Assembly: GCA_946541275.1 (NCBI GenBank)
Contig: CAMNJH010000006.1
Coordinates: forward strand, 1-45,351
Source: an uncultured Prevotellaceae bacterium
GTDB lineage: Bacteria; Bacteroidota; Bacteroidia; Bacteroidales; Bacteroidaceae
DNA: 45,351 nucleotides
Direction of reading: 5' to 3'
A program made the translations under genes and the position numbers. Under the pieces are notes generated by a model. That model was not told the DNA's origin. It ran no database searches and worked only from the letters and a program-made list of their open reading frames with translations. This document shows positions 27,099 through 36,346 of the stretch, one piece after another; the first letter of the stretch is position 1, and each line of letters starts with the position of its first letter.

Positions 27099-27585
27099 GT
27101 ACATTGAGCAGCTGCTAGAACGCTACTTCCAGGGTGAGACGACCTTGCAGGAAGAGCAAATCCTGAAGTCGTTCTACACCCAGGGCGCCGATGAGATGCC
27201 CCAGGGGCTGAGGCAGTATGCACCGCTCTTTGAGGTGGTCAATGAGAAACCCGAGCTGGACGAGGACTTCGACCAGATGGTTCTCAGCAAGACCGAGGAC
27301 ATCCCTCAGGTGAAGGCACGCGTGGTCAGCCTCACCGAGCGCTTGCGCCCACTTTTCGGAGCCGCTGCCACCGTGGCCATCCTGCTCACCCTGGGCAATG
27401 CCATCAGCCAGTCGATGAAGAACAACAATGTGTGGGTGGACATGGACCAGTATGCCACCAATGAGGTGGTCAGCGAAGGGCCTGCCGTGGCCTATGGGCA
27501 AGTGAGCGACTCGCTGACATTGGCCAAGGACGAACAACAGATGGTAGCACCTGTTGACTCACTGATAGGCGCCAATCTGGACTAA
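27088..27585 (+). CDS. Putative anti-sigma/regulatory membrane protein coupled to the ECF sigma factor
   Basis: MDYKYIEQLLERYFQGETTLQEEQILKSFY...; single TM LFGAAATVAILLTLGNAI; overlaps the end of the sigma gene. Confidence 0.7.
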   Translation: MDYKYIEQLLERYFQGETTLQEEQILKSFYTQGADEMPQGLRQYAPLFEVVNEKPELDEDFDQMVLSKTEDIPQVKARVVSLTERLRPLFGAAATVAILLTLGNAISQSMKNNNVWVDMDQYATNEVVSEGPAVAYGQVSDSLTLAKDEQQMVAPVDSLIGANLD

Positions 27586-27688
27586 CAAAAGAAATATATT
27601 TCTATGCTTTCTCTATAACAATTATCATTTAGGATTAAAACAAAACTTCAAAGCTGTGAAGCTTCACATTTTTCCAAGAAGGAGTAAT

Positions 27689-27718
27689 GGGCCGACCGTC
27701 TAGCGCGACAGTCGGCCC
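27689..27718 (+). terminator. Intrinsic-terminator-like hairpin
   Basis: GGGCCGACcGTC...GaCaGTCGGCCC followed by a T-rich run (CCTCTGTTTGTTG). Confidence 0.6.
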
Positions 27719-27924
27719 CCTCTGTTTGTTGAGGGGTAGCTTGCTGTGGGCAATTATCTGAGGCTATTTCTCATTCCTCATTCCTTATTTTTCATTTACA
27801 ACAGAGGCCGGCTCTCACCAGCATGTTCAGAAAAACCCAATAAGTGCAAAAAAGTTTGCAAAAACTTTCTTATCTCAAAAAAAATGCTTAATTTTGCTCC
27901 CGTAACTAACTGCAGCGAAATACT

Positions 27925-29361
27925 ATGTTAAGGAAGAATCTTTTTTTTGTAGTTGTATTAGCTTTCTTTGCGTCGTCACTCTTTGCCCAGACGACCTATA
28001 GTGTGCTTGATTTCGGAGCCAAGGGAGACGGGGTGACTGACGATGCTGCCGCCATTCAGCGTGCCATTGACAAGTGTAGCAGTGAAGGTGGGGGACGCGT
28101 GCTGCTGCCCCGCCAGCACACCTTCCTCTGTGGTCCTGTGGAGCTGAAGAGCCATGTGGAGTTGCACCTGGAGTCGACAGCCACGCTGCTGTGCAATCCT
28201 GACGAGAGTATCTACCACTTGAGTGCCTTCGGCGAAAACCGTGGCGAGGGCATGATGTGGCTCTGGGCCAAGAACGCCCGCAATCTGAGCATCACAGGCC
28301 GCGGCACCATACACGGCAACGGAATAAAGTTCATGGGCATGGAGCTGAGCGACAGCTACGAGCTGAAGCCCCTGGCCGACCAGGCCTTCGACCCCCGTCC
28401 GCATGTGCTGACGCTCATAGGCTGCGACAATCTGCTCATCCGCGATGTCACCATCATGGAGGGTGCTTACTGGACAGTGCACCTAGTGGGCTGTAATGTG
28501 GCCAATATTGACGGCATCAACCTGCTGAACAACCTGAAGATACGCAATGGCGACGGCATCGACCTGGACCACTCTAAGAATGTGCGCATCTCTAACTGCC
28601 ACATCACCAGTGGCGATGACTGCATCTGCCTGAAGAACCGTCGCGAATGGCAGGAGTATGGCGCCTGCCACGATATTGTGGTGACCAACTGCACCCTCAG
28701 CTCACGCTCATGCGCCATCAAGCTGGGCAGTGAGAACATGGACAATATCTATAATGTGCTGTTCGACAACTGCATCATCACTGGTTCCAACCGTGGCGTG
28801 GGCATCCAGAACCGCGACGAGGGTACCATCACCGACGTCACTTTCTCGAACATCATGATGGACCTGCAGCTGTGGAGCGACGTGTGGTGGGGAAAGGCCG
28901 AGCCTATCTACGTGACCAGCTATCCCCGGGCCGACGGCAACCATAAGGATGCCAACTGGCGCTTCCCCAAGGGTGAGACGCAAGGCCGCTGTGGAGCCGT
29001 AAGCCGCATCACCTTCAATAATATTCAGGCCACTTCTGAGAACGGGTGCTTCATTGGCGGTGATACGCCCGACAAGGTGAGCGACATCACCCTGCACAAT
29101 GTGACGCTGAACCTGCGCCGGCAGACCACCTATGCCAATGGCATCTACGACAAGCGCCCCTGCAAGGGCGAGACCTTTGTTACGGGCCGCGTCTATGGTG
29201 TCTACATTGAGCAGGCCACAGGCGTCAGCACTGAGAACCTGACGGTGAACAACTATCTGTCGAACTATGAAGGCAAGGTGAAATACCCCTCGAACACGCT
29301 GAATCCCGTGAAGCGGCTGAAGAACTTTGTCAACAAGACGGCCGGCGAGCTGACCCAGTGA
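27925..29361 (+). CDS. Glycoside hydrolase family 28 (polygalacturonase-like), secreted
   Basis: YSVLDFGAKGDGVTDDAAAIQRAIDKCSSEGGGRVLLP...IRNGDGIDLDHSKNVRISNCHITSGDDCICLKNR...NRGVGIQNRDEGTITDVTFSN. Confidence 0.93.
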   Translation: MLRKNLFFVVVLAFFASSLFAQTTYSVLDFGAKGDGVTDDAAAIQRAIDKCSSEGGGRVLLPRQHTFLCGPVELKSHVELHLESTATLLCNPDESIYHLSAFGENRGEGMMWLWAKNARNLSITGRGTIHGNGIKFMGMELSDSYELKPLADQAFDPRPHVLTLIGCDNLLIRDVTIMEGAYWTVHLVGCNVANIDGINLLNNLKIRNGDGIDLDHSKNVRISNCHITSGDDCICLKNRREWQEYGACHDIVVTNCTLSSRSCAIKLGSENMDNIYNVLFDNCIITGSNRGVGIQNRDEGTITDVTFSNIMMDLQLWSDVWWGKAEPIYVTSYPRADGNHKDANWRFPKGETQGRCGAVSRITFNNIQATSENGCFIGGDTPDKVSDITLHNVTLNLRRQTTYANGIYDKRPCKGETFVTGRVYGVYIEQATGVSTENLTVNNYLSNYEGKVKYPSNTLNPVKRLKNFVNKTAGELTQ

Positions 29362-29430
29362 TGGGCGAGCGACAATGAAAAACCGACAATAAAAAATCAA
29401 ACCAATATTATTCATCAAAATCAAACATTT

Positions 29431-32400
29431 ATGCGAAACGTACAAAAAGCATTCAGCCGCACACTGACGCTGGCCTTGCTCCTGATGACAGCTACTGTCA
29501 GCTGGGCGCAGCAGCGCATCGGCGGCACAGTGAGAGACGGTCAGGGCGAAGCCCTTATCGGCGTGAGCGTGAAGGAGGTGGGCACCACGAACGGCGCCAC
29601 CACCGATATTGACGGACACTTCACTATCATGGCGAAAGCTGGCGCCAACCTGGAATTCACCTACATTGGATACACCTCGCAGACATTACGCGCCCAGAAC
29701 GGCATGGTGGTCACACTCAAGGAAGACAACCAGCTGCTGGAGGAAGTGGTGGTGGTGGGCTACGGCACCATGCGCCGTAAGGACGTCACCTCCAGTATTA
29801 CCACCGTGCAGGCCAAAGACCTGAACCAAGGCGTATTCACCGATCCCGCCTCCATGCTGCAAGGCAAGGTGGCCGGCCTGAGTATCACTTCCAGTGGTGA
29901 CCCCAACGGCACACCCAGCATCACGCTGCGTGGTGCATCGTCACTGCGCGAGGGCGCAGCCATGGAGCCCTACTATGTTATCGATGGAATACCCGGCGTG
30001 GACATCTCAATGGTGGCTCCCGACGATATTGAGAGTATCGACGTGCTACGCGACGCCTCCGCCACTGCCATCTATGGCTCGAAGGCTGCCAACGGCGTGA
30101 TTATCATCACCACCAAGAGCGGACAGGAGGGACGCACTAATGTGAACTATAACGGATACGTGGCCATCTCGAAAGTGCTGAAGACCCTTGACATGGCCAA
30201 TGCCGGCCAGCTGCGTGCTGCAGGTGAGGTGGTGGCAGGCGAGGATTACGGCGCCAACACCGACTGGCAGGATGAAGTGCTGCGCACGGGCATTGCCCAC
30301 AACCACAACGTGAGCATCAACGGCGGAAGTAAGTCGACCAAATATCTGGCCTCACTGAACTACGTGAACAACGAGGGCGTCATCCGTGGCACCGACATGA
30401 ACCGCATCAACGCCCGCGCACTGATGTCGACCAGCATTCTGAAGGATCATCTGAACATCTCGCTCGGCGTGAACGCCATGCAGGGTAAGCACCACGGCGT
30501 GCCCGTGGGCATCAACGGTGAGAGCGTGCTCGACGCCATGAACTACTACTCGCCCACCAACCCCGTGCGCAATGAAGCCGGCACCTGGTTCAACATGAAC
30601 TACGGCTCGCAGAACTACAACCCCTTGTCGATGATTAACGAAGACAGCAACGACCGCACCTGGAAGCGCATGCAGATAACGGGCAAGGCTTCGCTGAAAA
30701 TCATCGAGGGCCTGGTGTGGAATGCCAACTACTCGTACAACAACCGCCAGACCGTGTACAGCTACTACAACAGTTCGCTGTCGCAACTGCCCTATGGTGG
30801 CACGGCCGGCAAGGCCTACCGCCAGACTCGCATGGGCGATGACCAGACCTTCGAGACCTATGTGAACCTGGACCAGACCTTTGCCCGTGTTCACAAGCTG
30901 GGCCTGATGGCTGGTTACACCTGGGAGGAGCGCAACAGCGACGACGGCTTCGGACTGGCTGTGTTCAACTTCTACGACGATGCGCTGGGCTACAACAACC
31001 TGAGCTATGCAAACCTGATGCGCGGCATGACCGACGTGGACAGCGGCGTGAAGGAGACCATACGCAACATTTCGTTCTACGGACGTCTGAACTACAGCTA
31101 TGACAGCCGCTACATGCTGCAGGCCACCCTGCGCCGCGACGGTAGCAGCGTCTTCGGCAAGAACCACCGCTGGGGTACCTTCCCCTCGGTATCAGTAGCT
31201 TGGAACATTGCCGAGGAGAAGTTCATGGAGAACTCCGTCTTCGACCAGTTGAAGCTGCGTGCCGGCTATGGTGTCAGCGGTAACGCCCTGGGCTTCGGTG
31301 CCTACACCGCCATTGCCACCTACGGCCTGAACTCGGCCAACACCTTCGTCTATGCCAACCCCGACGGCACCATGGCTACCTACTCAAAGCTGGAAGCCAC
31401 GAAGAACGCCAACCCCGACCTGAAGTGGGAGTCGACCGCCATGCTCAACATCGGCCTCGACTTTGCCTTCTTCAACAGCCGACTCAGCGGTAGCATTGAG
31501 TTCTACAACAAGAAGACCTCTGACCTTATCTGGAATTATCCCGTCTCTACCAATATCTATCCCGTGGGCACCATGACGGCCAACGTGGGCGAAATCAGTA
31601 ACCGCGGTATTGAGCTGACCGTCAACGCTGTGCCCGTTCGCACGAAGGACTTCCAGTGGCAGACCACACTCAACCTTGCTCACAACAAGAACAAGGTGGA
31701 GAAGATTTCGAACGCAGCCTTCAGCGTTGACTATATCGACTGGGGTAACCCCAACATTGCCGGTATCGCCTCTAACGGCGACGTGATGCGCATCATGGAA
31801 GGCCAGCCCATCGGCACGTTCTATACCTATGAGTTTGCCGGCTACGACAATAATGGTGCCTCTACCTACTATGTGCACGACCCCGTGACCAACGAGCGCA
31901 CGGGTGCCACTACCAATGACCCCCAGAAAACCGACAAGACCATCGTCGGCTCGGCACAGCCTAAGCTGACCTACGGTTGGAACAACACGCTGAGCTATAA
32001 GGGCTGGAGCCTCACAGCCTTCTTCCAGGGTACCCTGGGCAACAAGATTATGAACGCCACCCGCGCTCACTACAGCGCCCGCTCGCACACCTCGGGCGGT
32101 AAGAACGTGCTGGAGGATGCCCTCAACGACCCGCACTTCAAGAGTGATCCTAACTTCCACCTGCCTTCTGACCGCTACCTGGAGAACGGAAACTACCTGC
32201 GCCTGAAGACCCTCACGCTGGGCTATACCTTCCGCAACCTGGGCGGATGGGCACAGGACATCACCCTCTACGGAACGGCCAACAACCTGCTCACCCTGAC
32301 CAGCTACAAGGGACTGGATCCCGAGGTCAACCTGGGTGGACTGCAGCCCGGCCTGGACCTGCGCGAGACTTTCTATCCCCATACCCGCAGCTACATGGTG

Positions 32401-32913
32401 GGTGTGAAGATCAACTTTGGCGGTGGCGAGAAGAAGTCTGATGCCGCCACGAAGACCGTCTACGTGACTGACAACAGCGAGATGGAGCGCCTCAACAATG
32501 AAATTGCCCGTCTGCGCTATGAGCTGGACAACCTGCCAAACATCAAGCCTGACAACGTGAAGATTATAGATAACAGCAGGATTGTCACCTTCCCCTACCT
32601 GGTGAACTTCAACATTGGCCAGAGCACCGTGGAGAACCGCGACAAGGTGAACCTGGAGTCAGTGGCCCAGATGATCAAGTCTACGCCCGAGAAGAAGTAC
32701 ACCATCTATGGCTATGCCGACAAGCAGACCGGCAGCGAGGAGCGCAACGTCCAGCTGGCCCAGGAGCGTATGAAGAATGTGTACGACATGCTGGTCAACC
32801 AGTATGGTGTGGATTCCAGTCAGCTGGTGCGAGAGGCCAAGGGCGGCGTTGACGTGATGTACCTCAACGACCCGCAGCTCAGCCGCTCGGTCCTCATCTC
32901 TGAAGTAAAGTAA
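29431..32913 (+). CDS. SusC-family TonB-dependent transporter with a C-terminal OmpA-like domain
   Basis: CarboxypepD_reg N-terminus, plug LLEEVVVVGYGTMRRKDVTSSI, barrel ending MVGVKINFGGG; then a linker and VNFNIGQSTVENRDKVNLESVAQMIKSTPEKKYTIYGYADKQTGSEERNVQLAQERMKNVYDMLVNQYGVDSSQL. Confidence 0.9.
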   Translation: MRNVQKAFSRTLTLALLLMTATVSWAQQRIGGTVRDGQGEALIGVSVKEVGTTNGATTDIDGHFTIMAKAGANLEFTYIGYTSQTLRAQNGMVVTLKEDNQLLEEVVVVGYGTMRRKDVTSSITTVQAKDLNQGVFTDPASMLQGKVAGLSITSSGDPNGTPSITLRGASSLREGAAMEPYYVIDGIPGVDISMVAPDDIESIDVLRDASATAIYGSKAANGVIIITTKSGQEGRTNVNYNGYVAISKVLKTLDMANAGQLRAAGEVVAGEDYGANTDWQDEVLRTGIAHNHNVSINGGSKSTKYLASLNYVNNEGVIRGTDMNRINARALMSTSILKDHLNISLGVNAMQGKHHGVPVGINGESVLDAMNYYSPTNPVRNEAGTWFNMNYGSQNYNPLSMINEDSNDRTWKRMQITGKASLKIIEGLVWNANYSYNNRQTVYSYYNSSLSQLPYGGTAGKAYRQTRMGDDQTFETYVNLDQTFARVHKLGLMAGYTWEERNSDDGFGLAVFNFYDDALGYNNLSYANLMRGMTDVDSGVKETIRNISFYGRLNYSYDSRYMLQATLRRDGSSVFGKNHRWGTFPSVSVAWNIAEEKFMENSVFDQLKLRAGYGVSGNALGFGAYTAIATYGLNSANTFVYANPDGTMATYSKLEATKNANPDLKWESTAMLNIGLDFAFFNSRLSGSIEFYNKKTSDLIWNYPVSTNIYPVGTMTANVGEISNRGIELTVNAVPVRTKDFQWQTTLNLAHNKNKVEKISNAAFSVDYIDWGNPNIAGIASNGDVMRIMEGQPIGTFYTYEFAGYDNNGASTYYVHDPVTNERTGATTNDPQKTDKTIVGSAQPKLTYGWNNTLSYKGWSLTAFFQGTLGNKIMNATRAHYSARSHTSGGKNVLEDALNDPHFKSDPNFHLPSDRYLENGNYLRLKTLTLGYTFRNLGGWAQDITLYGTANNLLTLTSYKGLDPEVNLGGLQPGLDLRETFYPHTRSYMVGVKINFGGGEKKSDAATKTVYVTDNSEMERLNNEIARLRYELDNLPNIKPDNVKIIDNSRIVTFPYLVNFNIGQSTVENRDKVNLESVAQMIKSTPEKKYTIYGYADKQTGSEERNVQLAQERMKNVYDMLVNQYGVDSSQLVREAKGGVDVMYLNDPQLSRSVLISEVK

Positions 32914-32953
32914 CTGAAAGGTTAAAAGGTAACAAAGTAAAAAGCTTAAAATT

Positions 32954-34660
32954 ATGACAAACAACATATTGAAAGTATTCTGTGGCTGCCTCATTGGCTG
33001 CGGTGTTGCCGCAGCACTGACCAGCTGCACCGACCTGGACGTTACGCCCGAGTCGCAATACACCAAATACCCCGCATCCGACATTGCTCAGGAGGCACAG
33101 CTGGCCGATGTCTACTTCCACCTGCGTGGCACACTGGGCCGCCGCTACATGGAGGCACAGTCGCTGGCCAGCGATGAGTGGGTGGGCATCAGCTTCGATG
33201 GCGACTACTACGACAGCGGTACCTATGCACACACCTGTCTGCACAACTTCTCGTTCACCGACCCCAGCATCGGCTGGTATGACGAAGTCACGGCTGGCAT
33301 CACCAAGGCTAACCAGGCCATCTACAACATGGGCGGCATTGAGCAGTCGCCCGAGGGCACGGCTCCTGCCCGCGCTATGCGTGCCTACTACACATGGATA
33401 CTGATGGACAGCTATGGCGACACACCTATACTGGATCATCTCATTGCTGAGGATGAGGCCGTGGTGCGCCAGCCCCGTGCCGACGTGGCCCGCTGGATTG
33501 AGAAAGAGCTGCTCGACATCATCCCTCTGCTCAGCGACAAGAACGACGCCTCCACCTATGGCAAGCCCAACAAGTGGATGGCTGAGGCACTGCTGGTGAA
33601 GCTCTACATCAACTGGCCCGTCTATACCGCCAGCGACGTGACTAAGTACGACGCTGCCAGCTACAGCAACGAGCACCTGCAGGATGTGGTGAAGTACTGC
33701 GACGAGATTATCGGGAGTGGCCTGTTCGACATTGCCGAGGGCAGCAACGGCTACCGCTCGAAGTTCTTCCCCGACAACTCCGAGCGTGGCATCAAGGACT
33801 TCATCTATGTGATGCCCTTCGACGCTCTGACACAGCAGGGCTTCCAGTACTGCCGCCCGCGCATCTGGCGCCAAGGCCGTAACGACGGCAATGGCGGTCC
33901 CGGTTACTTCGGTAGCGACATCGGCAACAGCACCGGTGGCAACTTCTCCATGACTCCCGAGATGAGCGACCTGATGATGGCTCTCCCCAAGGACGACCGT
34001 CAGGAGAACATCCTCGCCGGGCAGATTTACATGTTCAACCCCGAGACCTTCGCCAAGACTTCCACACCTTATCTTTATAAGGGCGAGCCCGTAGTGCTGA
34101 CGAAGACCATCACCCTGAAGCGCAAGGATGCCGATGGCAACATCATTGACCCCGTTCAGACCAATACGGGTAAGGACGTGAACGGATGGAGCCAGGGCTA
34201 CAAGAGCGTGAAGTGGTTTGTCATTGCCAGCGACTTCAGTAACGGCCGCAACCAGAGCAACGACCTGCCCATCTTCCGTTATGCTGACATTCTGCTCACC
34301 AAGGCTGAGGCTATCACACGTGGCGCTTCTGCCACCATGGGGCACACACCGCAGAGCCTGTTCAACATTATCCGTACTTACGCCAACGCTCCTACGCTCG
34401 ACCACAACCCCTCACTGCAGGAACTGCTGGATGAGCGCGGACGTGAGTTCTTCGACGAGAACTGGCGTCGTAACGACATGATTCGCTTTGGTACGTTCGA
34501 GAGCAACTACGGCTTCCACACCACCCAGTGGCTCGACCCGCTGGACAACACTGTGAAGGCTTTCCCAACGGCTCGCTTCGACAAGGAGTGCCGCATCTTC
34601 CCCATTCCCGAGGGAACGCTTAACAACAACACCAACTGGAAGCAGAATCCTGGCTACTAA
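32954..34660 (+). CDS. SusD-family nutrient-binding lipoprotein
   Basis: ALTSCTDLDVTPESQYTKYPAS...; conserved C-terminus LDERGREFFDENWRRNDMIRFG...FPIPEGTLNNNTNWKQNPGY. Confidence 0.94.
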   Translation: MTNNILKVFCGCLIGCGVAAALTSCTDLDVTPESQYTKYPASDIAQEAQLADVYFHLRGTLGRRYMEAQSLASDEWVGISFDGDYYDSGTYAHTCLHNFSFTDPSIGWYDEVTAGITKANQAIYNMGGIEQSPEGTAPARAMRAYYTWILMDSYGDTPILDHLIAEDEAVVRQPRADVARWIEKELLDIIPLLSDKNDASTYGKPNKWMAEALLVKLYINWPVYTASDVTKYDAASYSNEHLQDVVKYCDEIIGSGLFDIAEGSNGYRSKFFPDNSERGIKDFIYVMPFDALTQQGFQYCRPRIWRQGRNDGNGGPGYFGSDIGNSTGGNFSMTPEMSDLMMALPKDDRQENILAGQIYMFNPETFAKTSTPYLYKGEPVVLTKTITLKRKDADGNIIDPVQTNTGKDVNGWSQGYKSVKWFVIASDFSNGRNQSNDLPIFRYADILLTKAEAITRGASATMGHTPQSLFNIIRTYANAPTLDHNPSLQELLDERGREFFDENWRRNDMIRFGTFESNYGFHTTQWLDPLDNTVKAFPTARFDKECRIFPIPEGTLNNNTNWKQNPGY

Positions 34661-34693
34661 GCACTGGCTGACCTCTTAGGTCTACACTGCACG

Positions 34694-34729
34694 AAAGCCC
34701 CCAGTCATCAGCCGATGGCTGGGGGCTTT
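34694..34729 (+). terminator. Intrinsic terminator-like hairpin after susD-like gene
   Basis: AAAGCCCCCAG...CTGGGGGCTTT. Confidence 0.8.
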
Positions 34730-34905
34730 GTTCTACGCGCGCGCGTAAATATGGACAAATAATAGTGCTACAAGTGCTACCGAGCCTTCTATATACTTGT
34801 AAAATAGTGATTTACGGGTGCATCTTTAACATTTGGAAGTGCTACTGGAAATGCTACTGCCGCCAGTGCTCATCAGCATGCACACTCAGCCCGTTTTGTG
34901 CTGAA

Positions 34906-34951
34906 ATGAGACATATAGAAAAGTCGGGTACCACTTTTCTATATGTCTCAT
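34906..34951 (+). repeat. Central hairpin of element copy 3 (perfect 19-bp stem)
   Basis: ATGAGACATATAGAAAAGT CGGGTACC ACTTTTCTATATGTCTCAT. Confidence 0.95.
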
Positions 34952-34970
34952 GGACAAAATTTCAAAACGG

Positions 34971-35068
34971 CGCCGACTTTTTTTCATGGGGGGTCGACTT
35001 TTTGAAAAATGGCGCCGCCGTTTTGAAAAATCTCGTTGACTTTTTTCCGTGGGGCGCCGACTTTTGGG
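34971..35068 (+). repeat. 21-bp tandem array in element copy 3
   Basis: CGCCGACTTTTTTTCATGGGG / GGTCGACTTTTTGAAAAATGG / CGCCGCCGTTTTGAAAAATCT / CGTTGACTTTTTTCCGTGGGG / CGCCGACTTTTGGGG. Confidence 0.9.
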
Positions 35069-35212
35069 GACCGGTAGCACCAGTAGCATTTTCGGTAGCA
35101 CTTCCGAATGTTAAAGATGCACCCGTAACTGACGAGGTTTCAGTCGGTTAGCTGCCCCAGTAGCACTTGTAGCACCAACACTCGCGCGAAATAACGCGCG
35201 CGTATGAGAAAA

Positions 35213-35241
35213 GGGGGGAGTCGTCGGCTGACGCTCCCCCC
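35213..35241 (-). terminator. Terminator-like hairpin for the kduD-direction transcript
   Basis: GGGGGGAG-N13-CTCCCCCC, with AAAA on + (TTTT on -) just distal. Confidence 0.75.
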
Positions 35242-35276
35242 ATGTAGCATGAACAGTTCTGACGAACGTGGTTAGC

Positions 35277-36080
35277 TTACTTGGGCTGCTTGCCAATGTA
35301 GGCCAGGATGCCACCGTCCACATAGAGCACATGGCCGTTCACGGCGTCACTGGCGTGTGAGGCCAGGAACACGGCGGGACCACCCAGCTCGCTGGGATCG
35401 AGCCAGCGGCCAGCAGGCGTCTTGGCGCAGATGAAGCTGTCGAAAGGATGGCGGCTGCCGTCGGGCTGACGCTCGCGCAGCGGGGCCGTCTGGGGAGTAG
35501 CGATGTAGCCCGGGCCAATGCCGTTGCACTGGATGTTGTACCCGCCATACTCGGAGCAGATGTTGCGGGTGAGCATCTTCAGGCCACCTTTGGCAGCTGC
35601 GTAGGCACTCACAGTCTCGCGGCCCAGCTCGCTCATCATGGAGCAGATGTTGATAATCTTACCCTCTCGGCGCTCCATCATCTCGGGGATAACGGCGCTG
35701 GCGCAGATGAACGGACCCACGAGGTCGATGTCGATGACCTGCTGGAACTCGGCGCGTTTCATCTCGTGCATAGGGATGCGCTTGATGATGCCGGCGTTGT
35801 TCACCAGGATGTCAATCTGGCCCACCTCCTTGTGGATGGTCTCCACGAGGGCTTTCACGTCGTCTTCCTTTGTCACGTCGCATACGTAGCCTTTCACGTT
35901 CTCAATGCCAGCCTCCTTGTAGTTGTCCAGACCTCGCTGAAGGGCTGCCTCATTGATGTCGTTGAAGATGATGGTCTTAGCGCCAGCGGCCACGAAAGCC
36001 TTGGCGATGTTGAACCCGATGCCGTAAGAAGCGCCGGTAATCCAGGCGTTCTTGCCTTCCAGTGAAAATAAATTAGCCAT
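35277..36080 (-). CDS. kduD: SDR oxidoreductase, 2-deoxy-D-gluconate 3-dehydrogenase / gluconate 5-dehydrogenase-like
   Basis: FSLEGKNAWITGASYGIGFNIAKAFVAAGAK...LVNNAGIIKRIPMHEM...SAYAAAKGGLKMLTRN...GPGYIATPQTAPLRE; next to kduI. Confidence 0.82.
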   Translation of the reverse strand: MANLFSLEGKNAWITGASYGIGFNIAKAFVAAGAKTIIFNDINEAALQRGLDNYKEAGIENVKGYVCDVTKEDDVKALVETIHKEVGQIDILVNNAGIIKRIPMHEMKRAEFQQVIDIDLVGPFICASAVIPEMMERREGKIINICSMMSELGRETVSAYAAAKGGLKMLTRNICSEYGGYNIQCNGIGPGYIATPQTAPLRERQPDGSRHPFDSFICAKTPAGRWLDPSELGGPAVFLASHASDAVNGHVLYVDGGILAYIGKQPK

Positions 36081-36346
36081 TGTTGTTTTGTTTTAGGGAG
36101 TTCGCAAAAGGAAGTTGAGGAGAGTAGGAGAGCAGAAGTGAAGGAGTGCGGACGATAGTCTTGCTCATTCAATCTCTCCTGGTTTCCTGGCATCCTTGTA
36201 CTTCTATTTTGGTCGCTCCATGTTAATATTTAATACCGTTATTGTTAATAATTCCGATGACACTCTCAAATGAAAACTACTCCATCACCTATCAAATAAG
36301 TAATCTATTGTCTAAACTTCTTCATTCATTCCACTCCTATCACTCT

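Larger units (their letters stand above)
34734..35204 (+). repeat. Structured intergenic repeat element, copy 3
   Basis: TACGCGCGCGCGTA cap; GTGCTACAAGTGCTAC 34765-34780 with reverse complement 35160-35175; hairpin 34906-34951; 21-bp array; long paired arms 34812-34859 / 35081-35128; CGCGCGAAATAACGCGCGCGTA cap. Confidence 0.92.

Noticed and set aside
27655-27668. Perfect 14-bp palindrome TGTGAAGCTTCACA upstream of GH28
   Set aside because: Isolated, far from the GH28 start, and between the sigma operon and a terminator; too little context to call an operator.
34694-34729. GC hairpin after SusD as part of element copy 3
   Set aside because: Absent from copies 1 and 2 and looks like an ordinary terminator.
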